Positions 1 to 5,744 of a stretch of DNA of 7,237 nt are shown here, piece after piece. Below the pieces are notes generated by a model. The model saw only the letters and a program-made list of their open reading frames with translations. It searched no databases and was not told the DNA's origin. Source of the stretch: an uncultured Bacteroidales bacterium (lineage in GTDB: Bacteria > Bacteroidota > Bacteroidia > Bacteroidales > Paludibacteraceae); NCBI GenBank assembly GCA_937911935.1, contig CALDQH010000093.1, positions 1-7,237 of the forward strand. Direction: 5' to 3'. The position numbers and the translations under genes are program-made. Position 1 is the stretch's first letter. Each line of letters starts with the position of its first letter.

Positions 1-209
1 CCAATATTAGCAAGCAATTGTCATTAGATTTGACAAAACACAACAAGCAATATCCACCTATAGAGGTTTTTAAGCATACCACTTCGCACGATAGGTTTTT
101 GATTATTGATGATGCGGAGGTTTACCACATTGGGGCGTCGTTAAAGGATTTGGGCAAGAAATTGTTTGCATTTTCAAAATTAAATATTCCGCCAAGTGCG
201 ATTTTATAA
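1..209 (+). CDS. RhuM-family protein, C-terminal end only (cut by window start)
   Basis: This is the 3' end of a gene whose beginning lies outside the window. The reading frame starts at base 3 and ends at the TAA at 207-209. It encodes about 68 residues that match residues 222-289 of the complete copy at 462-1331, with a single Ala/Thr difference. It contains the motif HDRFLIIDD followed by VYHIGAS, which resembles a degenerate phospholipase-D HxK(x)4D site with Arg in place of Lys. A TTG at 18 could be read as a start, but the homology continues upstream of it to the window edge, so this is a truncated view of a longer gene and not a small protein. The nucleotide sequence differs from the second copy at 18 of 209 positions, with no insertions or deletions. 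It is followed directly by the hairpin repeat block at 217-318. Whether the upstream part of this copy is intact cannot be seen. Confidence 0.85.
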   Translation, partial: NISKQLSLDLTKHNKQYPPIEVFKHTTSHDRFLIIDDAEVYHIGASLKDLGKKLFAFSKLNIPPSAIL

Positions 210-216
210 GCTCTGG

Positions 217-318
217 GTTCCACACCCTACGGGCGTGGTTGGTATGGGGTGATGCATCCTTACAGGCTTTGCTGCGCAAGACCTGCCTATTACCTATGTT
301 TAACTCGATACGTGAGTA
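217..318. repeat. Downstream hairpin block, copy 1
   Basis: This intergenic repeat begins 8 bases after the stop codon of the first RhuM copy and recurs at 1338-1453 after the second. It contains three consecutive small hairpins with three-base loops. H1 (220-238) is CCACaCCC/GGGcGTGG around TAC. H2 (263-285) is CAGG...CCTG enclosing TTGC/GCAA around TGC. H3 (303-317) is ACTCG with an imperfect partner around TAC. An 8-base palindrome GATGCATC lies at 251-258. None is followed by a T-run, so they do not look like ordinary terminators. The function is unknown; possibilities include a REP-like mobile palindrome cluster, a recombination site, or an mRNA 3'-end stabiliser. Confidence 0.8.
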
Positions 319-343
319 GTCCTCCCTACTATATTTTCAATGC

Positions 344-364
344 GGACGCACGAACCGTGCGTCC
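344..364. repeat. REP-like palindrome GGACGCACG-AAC-CGTGCGTCC
   Basis: A perfect 9-bp inverted repeat (344-352 and 356-364) surrounds the three-base loop AAC and is followed by CTAC. The form, a GC-rich palindrome with a tiny loop and a CCCTAC edge in AT-rich DNA, resembles the repetitive extragenic palindromes scattered in many bacterial genomes. It lies between the hairpin block and the promoter of the next gene and is absent after the second RhuM copy. It could stop transcription of the upstream copy only weakly, because no T-run follows. Confidence 0.7.
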
Positions 365-370
365 CTACAA

Positions 371-401
371 TTTGCAATTCTACCTTTTTTACGTACCTTT
401 G
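371..401 (+). promoter_or_regulatory. Bacteroidota-type promoter for the RhuM gene at 462
   Basis: TTTG at 371-374 and TACCTTTG at 394-401 are separated by 19 bases, matching the phylum's -33/-7 promoter pattern (TTTG, then TAnnTTTG). This predicts a transcript starting near 406 and an untranslated leader of about 55 bases. No ribosome-binding consensus is seen before the ATG, as is usual in this phylum. Confidence 0.65.
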
Positions 402-461
402 CACCATGTCATTAGTGACTACTGACAATCAACCATTATTTCATCTTAATTTTTAATCATT

Positions 462-1331
462 ATGAACAATCAAATTTCTACAAGCGAGAGCGAGCTATCG
501 CAAAAAGAACAAAATCAAATTATCCTTTATCGTCCAAATGACACGATTAGTCTTGAAGTGCGTTTGGAGAATGACACGGTGTGGCTGACGCAAATGCAAA
601 TAGCAGAGTTGTTTGATGTTAATAGAACATCAATTGTCAAACACATAAAGAATATATACACAACGAAGGAATTAGAAGAGATCTCAACCTGTGCAATTTT
701 TTCACAGGTTCGATTAGAAGGTAACCGTAAAATTATAAGAGACATTCCTTATTATAATCTTGATATGATAATTTCTGTAGGATACAGAGTTAATTCAATT
801 CGTGGAACACAATTCCGCCAATGGGCGAATAAAATTTTAAAAGATTATTTATTAAAAGGACATGCCATAAATTCGAGGATAACGTTTTTAGAGCAAAAAG
901 TTGCTGAACATTCTGAGAAAATAGATTTCTTTGTTCGTACTTCCCTTCCGCCATCCGAAGGGGTTTTCCACAACGGTCAGATTTTTGATGCGTATAAGTT
1001 TGCAACGGATTTGATTAAATCGGCCAAGCGTAGTTTGGTTTTAATCGATAATTATGTAGATGAGTCGGTATTGATGATGCTGAGCAAACGCGAAACAGGT
1101 GTTTCGGCTAAAATTTATACAGCCAATATTAGCAAGCAATTGTCATTAGATTTGACAAAACACAACAAGCAATATCCGCCTATAGAGGTTTTTAAGCATA
1201 CCACTTCGCACGACAGATTTTTAATCATCGACGATACGGAGGTTTACCACATTGGGGCGTCATTAAAGGATTTGGGCAAGAAATTGTTTGCGTTTTCTAA
1301 ATTGAATATTCCGCCGTCGGCCATTTTGTAA
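462..1331 (+). CDS. RhuM-family protein with PLD-like C-terminal region
   Basis: This 289-residue protein is complete. Residues 19-135 fit the virulence RhuM family: an ILYRPNDTISLEVRLE-type opening, a putative DNA-binding segment WLTQMQIAELFDVNRTSIVKHI (41-62), the IPYYNLDMIISVGYRVNS stretch (95-112), and RGTQFRQWANKILKDYLLKG (114-133). A linker with coiled-coil character (140-158) leads to a C-terminal domain (about 165-289) predicted to be alpha/beta. That domain carries SLVLIDNYVD (191-200) and HDRFLIID (250-257) followed by IGAS, similar to a degenerate phospholipase-D HxK(x)4D...GS site with Arg252 in the Lys position. RhuM was named from a Salmonella pathogenicity island, but its function is not established. 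The ATG at 462 is chosen because the promoter lies 60 bases upstream and no earlier in-frame start is close. Its C-terminus is nearly identical to the copy at 1-209. A regulatory or nucleic-acid-binding role is inference. Confidence 0.9.
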   Translation: MNNQISTSESELSQKEQNQIILYRPNDTISLEVRLENDTVWLTQMQIAELFDVNRTSIVKHIKNIYTTKELEEISTCAIFSQVRLEGNRKIIRDIPYYNLDMIISVGYRVNSIRGTQFRQWANKILKDYLLKGHAINSRITFLEQKVAEHSEKIDFFVRTSLPPSEGVFHNGQIFDAYKFATDLIKSAKRSLVLIDNYVDESVLMMLSKRETGVSAKIYTANISKQLSLDLTKHNKQYPPIEVFKHTTSHDRFLIIDDTEVYHIGASLKDLGKKLFAFSKLNIPPSAIL

Positions 1332-1337
1332 GGGTTA

Positions 1338-1453
1338 GTTCCACACCCTACGGGCGTGGTTTATATATATGTGTATGGGGGGGGTGATGCATCCTTACAG
1401 GCCTTGCTACGCAAGACCTGCCTATTACCTATGTTTAACTCGCTACGCGAGTA
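1338..1453. repeat. Downstream hairpin block, copy 2
   Basis: This is the second copy of the block seen at 217-318 and starts 6 bases after the stop codon. H1 (1341-1359) matches copy 1. H2 (1398-1420) is CAGGcCTTGC/GCAAGaCCTG around TAC. H3 (1438-1452) is a perfect ACTCGC/GCGAGT around TAC. All three loops are TAC here. Copy 2 carries an expanded AT/GT stretch and a run of eight or more G between H1 and H2, where copy 1 has four G, suggesting strand slippage. Differences between the copies include a T-G to C-G change inside the H2 stem that keeps pairing. Confidence 0.8.
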
Positions 1454-1596
1454 TTTGCATCCACATCACTAAGCACAAGTGACAAGCGACACATGGAATG
1501 CCACATTAACAACGTCTAATTTCATCAATCGTTGTGTTTTCTAAATATATTTAAACAAATTTTTAGATTTCCCTTCGTCTAATCAGAATCTTTCCG
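1454..1596. other. Intergenic stretch between hairpin block and OMP promoter
   Basis: No gene is visible. It contains a short phrase, acaagtgacaagcgac (about 1478-1493), close to the heptamer tract upstream of alaS at 5656-5676. The remainder is AT-rich DNA leading to the promoter of the next gene. Confidence 0.5.
1509..1540 (+). terminator. Weak candidate terminator after the second RhuM copy
   Basis: ACAACG (1509-1514) and CGTTGT (1530-1535) form a 6-bp stem with a 15-base loop followed by GTTTT. The stem is short and the T-run poor, so it is only a candidate for ending transcription from the RhuM gene before the beta-barrel gene. Confidence 0.3.
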
Positions 1597-1604
1597 TACC
1601 TTTG
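1574..1604 (+). promoter_or_regulatory. Bacteroidota-type promoter for the OMP gene
   Basis: An exact TAnnTTTG box (TACCTTTG) lies at 1597-1604. The -33 position, 19 bases upstream, reads TTCG (1574-1577), a weak match to TTTG. The predicted transcript start is near 1609, leaving a short AT-rich leader of about 25 bases before the ATG at 1634. Confidence 0.6.
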
Positions 1605-1633
1605 TAGTAACATTCATTTTTAATTATTTTAAT

Positions 1634-2179
1634 ATGAAAAAAATTATTTTGTTGATTAGTATGGCATTTATTGCCACGGGTAGTTTGTTTGCACAAGACT
1701 ATAACCAAAGCGTTGGTTTGGTGGTAGGTAGTTTGAATGGTTTAAGCTACAAGAAGTTTATAAAAGAGAATGTGGCTGTACAAACCGATTTGGCTTTTGG
1801 ATTGGTTGCTACACGCGCCACTGGATATTACGCTGGATATGTTATCCACGGTAGCGAAAACTTTTGGACATTCCAATTACAACCTAATTTATATTACCAA
1901 AAGAATGTGTTTAATACAGATTGGGGTAATATTGCCGCTCTTGTTGGTGGAGGTATGTCGTTGGGGTATGCAGAAGAATTTGGTTCTGACCTTAGCCTAG
2001 GTAAATGGGGCGTTAATGCTATTGCCGGCGTTGAATTTATTTTAAATAACTCACCTATTACAGTTGGACTTGATTTTCGTCCAGGTTATGGTCTCTTATT
2101 TGCTAGTCAACCATATGGTGTCATTACAGCGCACATATTTGATTGGACATTGGCTGCCAGTGTTCGCTATTGCTTTTAA
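1634..2179 (+). CDS. Secreted outer-membrane beta-barrel protein
   Basis: This 181-residue protein has a classic signal peptide: Lys2-Lys3, a hydrophobic stretch from Ile4 to Phe19, and probable cleavage after Ala20 (SLFA|QD). The mature part alternates polar and hydrophobic residues, is rich in Gly, Tyr and Phe, and ends in VRYCF; a terminal Phe is typical of barrels inserted by the BAM machinery. The length fits a small barrel of about 8 strands. Recognisable stretches include YNQSVGLVVGSLNGLSYKKF (23-42) near the mature N-terminus, GGGMSLGYA (106-114) and ITVGLDFRPGYG (142-153), as in PorT-like or opacity-like barrel families of Bacteroidota. No substrate can be assigned. It has its own promoter (1597-1604) and a strong terminator (2204-2236), so it is a single-gene unit inserted among RhuM copies and is probably not functionally tied to them. 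Confidence 0.85.
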   Translation: MKKIILLISMAFIATGSLFAQDYNQSVGLVVGSLNGLSYKKFIKENVAVQTDLAFGLVATRATGYYAGYVIHGSENFWTFQLQPNLYYQKNVFNTDWGNIAALVGGGMSLGYAEEFGSDLSLGKWGVNAIAGVEFILNNSPITVGLDFRPGYGLLFASQPYGVITAHIFDWTLAASVRYCF

Positions 2180-2203
2180 TAATATCGTCATTCTTTATAC
2201 CAC

Positions 2204-2236
2204 AACGCCTCTTGATTACAAGGGGCGTTTGTTTTT
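2204..2236 (+). terminator. Rho-independent terminator of the OMP gene
   Basis: An 11-bp stem, AACGCCTCTTG (2204-2214) with CAAGGGGCGTT (2219-2229) including one T-G pair, encloses the 4-base loop ATTA. It is followed by TGTTTTT, 25 bases after the stop codon. The T-run leads straight into the RhuM relic. Confidence 0.9.
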
Positions 2237-2272
2237 ACCAGACATTGTTTATGCTATGAATCTTATTTGGGT

Positions 2273-2345
2273 TTGCGTTTTCAAAATTAAACATTGAGCC
2301 GAGTGCAATTTTGTAAAGGTTGTAAAGGTTGGTTCCACACCCTAC
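2273..2345 (+). pseudogene. Decayed 3' tail of a third RhuM copy plus half of its hairpin block
   Basis: Bases 2273-2316 read FAFSKLNIEPSAIL and then TAA in one frame, matching the last residues of both RhuM copies (FAFSKLNIPPSAIL) with one substitution. Downstream, GTTCCACACCCTAC (2332-2345) is identical to the start of the hairpin block. It stops exactly at the TAC loop of hairpin H1, without the right arm. Weaker nucleotide similarity can be traced upstream (tttacca...cattg...atttggg at about 2233-2271) if small indels are allowed, but no open frame survives there. The relic ends inside the acetyltransferase gene on the opposite strand. A small direct repeat, GTAAAGGTT twice (2313-2330), lies between the stop codon and the block. 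Confidence 0.75.
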
Positions 2346-2788
2346 CTCCCCCACCTCATCTTTATGTGTGGGATGCCATCGAGCATAAAGGTATCGGAGC
2401 TTTGTTTGAAACCAACACCCTCATAAAAACCTTTGGCGTATTCTTGTGCTTCAATATCAATGCTTGTTGCTCCAAAATGCTCTACAGCCACATCAATAGC
2501 CGCTAACATAATCTGTTTGCCATACCCCTTGCCACGTTCTGTGGTAATAACCCTACCAATAGAAATGGTTGGCAAATGCACACCTGCAGGACACACGCGA
2601 GCCAAAGCCACCACCTTATCGCCCTCGGTGAGCCACACATGAATAGCCTCTTTGTCATCGCCATCCATATCCTGATACACACAATCCTGCTCCACCACAA
2701 ACACCTCAGTTCGAACTCTCAAAAGTTCATACAGTTCATCTACAGTAAGCTCCTGAAATGTTTTTATATGTAATGTTGTATTTTGCAT
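2342..2788 (-). CDS. ElaA-type GNAT N-acetyltransferase
   Basis: This protein of about 148 residues belongs to the GNAT superfamily and resembles ElaA. It has a family-typical opening LTVDELYELLRVRTEVFVVE (14-33), then QDCVYQDMDGDD (34-45), SIGRVITT (76-83), the acetyl-CoA pyrophosphate loop RGKGYG (85-90, pattern R/Q-x-x-G-x-G), and the C-terminal FYEGVGF (121-127) and DGIPHIKM (137-144). It transfers acetyl from acetyl-CoA to an amine; the substrate is unknown. The ATG at 2788 is preferred over one ten codons earlier (2818), because ElaA proteins begin close to this point and the extra residues are not family-like. It lies downstream of alaS on the same strand but after the alaS terminator, so it is probably transcribed separately. 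The last codons (RWGR, then TAG) run into the RhuM/hairpin relic, and the stop codon is part of the relic's CCCTAC, suggesting the original C-terminus was altered. Confidence 0.88.
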   Translation of the reverse strand: MQNTTLHIKTFQELTVDELYELLRVRTEVFVVEQDCVYQDMDGDDKEAIHVWLTEGDKVVALARVCPAGVHLPTISIGRVITTERGKGYGKQIMLAAIDVAVEHFGATSIDIEAQEYAKGFYEGVGFKQSSDTFMLDGIPHIKMRWGR

Positions 2789-2803
2789 AGTTTCTGCACT
2801 TTC

Positions 2804-2811
2804 CCAAGTTA
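2804..2811 (-). promoter_or_regulatory. Possible -7 box for the acetyltransferase
   Basis: On the minus strand TAACTTGG matches TAnnTTTG with one mismatch and lies 15 bases before the preferred ATG at 2788. No convincing -33 element is seen, so this is tentative. If used, it excludes the upstream start at 2818. Confidence 0.3.
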
Positions 2812-2857
2812 AAAACACCCGATTTTCTACACTTTTCTAAAAAGTTCCCTACATCTC

Positions 2858-2891
2858 AAACAAAAAGCAGACCCACCTAAGGCCTGCTTTT
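2858..2891 (-). terminator. Rho-independent terminator of alaS
   Basis: Read on the minus strand, AAAAGCAGGCC pairs with GGTCTGCTTTT (11 bp including one G-U) around a 7-base loop and continues into TGTTT. The G-U pair becomes an A-C mismatch on the plus strand, which supports use on the minus strand. It starts about 20 bases after the alaS stop codon. Confidence 0.88.
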
Positions 2892-2911
2892 CGCTATTAA
2901 GAGTTAATGAA

Positions 2912-5527
2912 TCATATCATATCAATCACTGCGTCAACGGCTTCGTCTATACCGTTAGGGTATTTACCGCCAGCCGATGCCATGAAAGGCTGACCACCGC
3001 CACCACCTTGGATGTATTTAGCAGCTTCGCGCACCATATTTCCAGCATGGAAACCAGCTTCTACCATGGGTTTGCTTAAGAACACCGTTAGGTTGGGTTT
3101 GCCTTCGTAAACATTACCTACTACCAACATAAATTTAACGTCCGTAAATTTACCTTTAAACAAAGGTAGTAATGCTTTATGTGCTTCTGGGTTTTCGTTG
3201 CTGGTAACACGAATTACTTTTACACCACGAATATCTTCTGCACGCTCAATTAAAGCATCGCGCATTTGAAGCGCACGTTGTTGGATATAGTTTTCAACCT
3301 CTTTCTTCATGTTTTGATTATCGGCAATAAGACGTTGAGCCGCCACCTGAAGGTCTGGAGCGTTGTTAAACATTTCTCTAAATGAGGTAATGACATTTTG
3401 CATATCGTACACCATAAGCTCTGCTTGGTCTGCCGTTACCGCCTCGATACGACGAATACCTGCCGCAATAGAGCTTTCAGATACAATCTTGAATAGACCA
3501 ATGTTACCCGTAGAAGAAGCATGGGTACCACCACAAAGTTCTACCGACTTGTCGTAGCAGATAACACGTACTTTGTCGCCATACTTTTCGCCAAATAGTG
3601 CCATAGCACCTAATTTTTTAGCATCTTCGATAGGCATTTCTCGGTGTTCTACCAACGAGATATTTTGACGAATTTTCTTATTTACAGCTTTTTCGACCGC
3701 TACAATTTCTTCGCGAGTAAGTTTTTGGAAGTGCGAAAAGTCAAAACGCAACACCTTAGGCGACACAAAAGAACCTTTTTGCTCTACGTGTGTACCAAGT
3801 AAGTCTCTCAACGCCTCGTGCAACAAGTGGGTAGCAGTATGGTTTGCCTCGCTTGCAGCTCTGTTTTCTTTATTAATCTTAGCAACAAATGTAGCTGCAG
3901 GATTTTCTGGAAGTTCGTTTACAATATGAACAGGCAAGTTGTTTTCGCGTTTGGTGTCGATAACAACGATTTTTTCGTTAGCGTTTTCTAGCACACCCGA
4001 ATCGCCTACTTGGCCACCCATTTCTGCATAGAAAGGAGTAACAGAAAGCACCACTTGGAAGTAAGATTTATTCTTTTGCGTTACTTTTCTATATCGAAGA
4101 ATTTGTGTTTCGGCCTCGGTTTTATCATAACCAACAAATGTAGTATCGCCTTCTGCCAATACTACCCAGTCGCCCGTTTCTACCGCAGCAGCATTACGCG
4201 CACGGTCTTTTTGTTTTTGCATTTCTACATTAAAATCGTCATGATTTACAGTCAAACCATTTTCTTTCAAGATAAGTTCTGTTAAGTCCAATGGGAAACC
4301 GTAGGTATCATAAAGGGTAAATGCATCTACACCGCTAATTTCTGTAGCACCTGCTTTTTTAGTATCGTTCATTACTTTATCTAACAAACGAATACCGGTT
4401 TCGAGGGTACGCAAGAATGTATCTTCTTCTTCTTTGATTACTTTTTCGATAAGCGTTTTTTGTGCGACAAGCTCTGGATAAGCCTCGCCCATGTTATCGA
4501 TCAAAGCAGGAATCAATTTGTACATAAACGCCGAACGTTGGTTCATAAAGGTGTAACCATAACGTACAGCACGACGCAAAATACGACGAATTACATAACC
4601 TGCTTTAGCGTTCGATGGCAATTGACCATCGGTAATGGCAAAAGCAATGGTTCTGATGTGGTCAGAAACCACACGCATAGCCACGTCGGTTTTGGCATCT
4701 GTTCCATAGCTACAACCACAAATATCGCCTACTGCCTTAATAATGGGTTGGAACACATCGGTATCGTAGTTAGAGGTTTTGCCTTGCACTGCCACGCACA
4801 AACGTTCAAAGCCCATACCAGTATCAATTACCTTATTAGGAAGTGGCTCTAACGAACCATCTGCTTTGCGGTTGTATTGCATAAACACGTTGTTCCAAAT
4901 TTCAATCACTTGTGGGTGATCGCCATTTACCAACGATTTTCCGCTAACGGCAGCACGTTCGCTATCTGGACGTAAGTCGATATGAATTTCAGAGCAAGGG
5001 CCACAAGGACCGGTATCGCCCATTTCCCAGAAGTTATCTTTTTTGTTACCGTTTATAATACGATCGGGGTCGATGTATTTAGCCCAAATTTGAGCAGCCT
5101 CGTCGTCACGACCTAAACCTTCTGCTTCGGCACCTTCAAACACCGTTACATAAAGACGGTCTTTATCTAATTTAAGCACTTCTGTTAGGTATTCCCATGC
5201 CCATTCAATGGCTTCTGCTTTAAAATAGTCACCAAAACTCCAGTTTCCTAACATTTCAAACATGGTGTGGTGATAGGTATCGTGTCCTACCTCTTCCAAG
5301 TCGTTGTGTTTACCACTTACACGCAAACATTTTTGAGAATCCGCCGCTCGAGAAAATACAATAGGGTCATTGCCCAAAATAATGTTTTTAAACTGGTTCA
5401 TACCAGCATTGGTAAACATTAATGTTGGGTCATCTTTAATTACCATAGGAGCAGATGGAACAATTTTATGTCCCTTCGATGCAAAAAAGTCTAAAAACGA
5501 TTGGCGGATTTGTTTAGAGGTCATCAT
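2912..5527 (-). CDS. alaS: Alanine--tRNA ligase
   Basis: This 871-residue cytoplasmic enzyme attaches alanine to tRNA-Ala using ATP and edits mischarged Ser or Gly. Its length is close to the usual bacterial AlaRS (about 875). The class II catalytic core (about 1-250) shows SQKCLRVSGKHNDLEEVG (64-81), FEMLGNWSFGDYFK (90-103), DTGPCGPCSEIH (171-182) and GMGFERL (237-243). The tRNA-recognition helical region follows (about 250-460), with RRILRRAVRYG (314-324). The editing domain has all four metal ligands: His563 and His567 in HTATH, then Cys665 and His669 in CGGTH. The C-terminal DHHA1/C-Ala region ends with GGGGGQPFMASAGGK (841-855). The gene starts with two ATG codons (5527 and 5524); either may be used. 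A -7 box lies about 170 bases upstream, giving a long leader with inverted repeats, and a strong terminator follows the stop codon. No sign of damage is seen. Confidence 0.98.
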   Translation of the reverse strand: MMTSKQIRQSFLDFFASKGHKIVPSAPMVIKDDPTLMFTNAGMNQFKNIILGNDPIVFSRAADSQKCLRVSGKHNDLEEVGHDTYHHTMFEMLGNWSFGDYFKAEAIEWAWEYLTEVLKLDKDRLYVTVFEGAEAEGLGRDDEAAQIWAKYIDPDRIINGNKKDNFWEMGDTGPCGPCSEIHIDLRPDSERAAVSGKSLVNGDHPQVIEIWNNVFMQYNRKADGSLEPLPNKVIDTGMGFERLCVAVQGKTSNYDTDVFQPIIKAVGDICGCSYGTDAKTDVAMRVVSDHIRTIAFAITDGQLPSNAKAGYVIRRILRRAVRYGYTFMNQRSAFMYKLIPALIDNMGEAYPELVAQKTLIEKVIKEEEDTFLRTLETGIRLLDKVMNDTKKAGATEISGVDAFTLYDTYGFPLDLTELILKENGLTVNHDDFNVEMQKQKDRARNAAAVETGDWVVLAEGDTTFVGYDKTEAETQILRYRKVTQKNKSYFQVVLSVTPFYAEMGGQVGDSGVLENANEKIVVIDTKRENNLPVHIVNELPENPAATFVAKINKENRAASEANHTATHLLHEALRDLLGTHVEQKGSFVSPKVLRFDFSHFQKLTREEIVAVEKAVNKKIRQNISLVEHREMPIEDAKKLGAMALFGEKYGDKVRVICYDKSVELCGGTHASSTGNIGLFKIVSESSIAAGIRRIEAVTADQAELMVYDMQNVITSFREMFNNAPDLQVAAQRLIADNQNMKKEVENYIQQRALQMRDALIERAEDIRGVKVIRVTSNENPEAHKALLPLFKGKFTDVKFMLVVGNVYEGKPNLTVFLSKPMVEAGFHAGNMVREAAKYIQGGGGGQPFMASAGGKYPNGIDEAVDAVIDMI

Positions 5528-5698
5528 AAATATTTAGTTGTTTAGTCGTTTATTCAATGCTTCGCATTTCATGAAGTTGCTCACGCTTGGCATAACAAAT
5601 AAATTTGTTCTGCTCTCGCTTAATCGCAACTTTATGCGTTTAGTCGTTTTGTCGACAAGTGACAAGTAACAAGCGACTAGCGCAAGCTATTAAAGGCG
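5528..5698 (-). other. alaS leader region with inverted and short direct repeats
   Basis: This is the untranslated leader predicted between the -7 box at 5706-5699 and the alaS start. It holds a long-range inverted repeat, AAGTTGC (5574-5580) with GCAACTT (5626-5632), extendable outward. Inside it lies a palindrome, AACAAAT-AA-ATTTGTT (5594-5609). TTTAGTCGTTT occurs twice (5541-5551 and 5639-5649). No open reading frame or known riboswitch is recognised. It could be a folded mRNA leader or a dispersed intergenic repeat. Confidence 0.45.
5656..5676. repeat. Short heptamer tandem repeat
   Basis: Three adjacent 7-base units, CAAGTGA, CAAGTAA and CAAGCGA, are followed by a degenerate fourth, CTAGCGC (5677-5683). 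A related phrase occurs near 1478-1493. This looks like a simple intergenic tandem repeat. Confidence 0.55.
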
Positions 5699-5706
5699 CA
5701 AATTTA
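5699..5706 (-). promoter_or_regulatory. Bacteroidota-type -7 box for alaS
   Basis: On the minus strand TAAATTTG is an exact TAnnTTTG match. The -33 position 19 bases upstream (5729-5726) reads GTGT, a poor match to TTTG. It is the best candidate promoter between alaS and the winged-helix fragment and predicts a leader of about 165 bases. Confidence 0.5.
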
Positions 5707-5744
5707 CAAAAAAAATCTATTCGTTACACCTAATTTCACAAAAA

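Noticed and set aside
217..364. CRISPR array or integron attC site
   Set aside because: The hairpins are of different sequence with no regular spacers, and no integrase or Cas genes are in view; a recombination role is only a possibility.
527..1005. Minus-strand frames inside the RhuM gene
   Set aside because: The complementary RhuM frame is clearly coding, with family motifs throughout, so these are shadows.
2294..2506. Plus-strand reading frame overlapping the acetyltransferase
   Set aside because: It is a shadow of the real minus-strand gene and starts inside the RhuM relic; the protein has no recognisable features.
4460..4852. A 130-codon plus-strand frame inside alaS
   Set aside because: It lies wholly within the well-supported alaS gene on the other strand and has no domain; this is a usual antisense artefact.
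5528..5698. T-box riboswitch in the alaS leader
   Set aside because: T-boxes are typical of Firmicutes; no T-box sequence or specifier stem was seen, and no terminator stands before the start codon.
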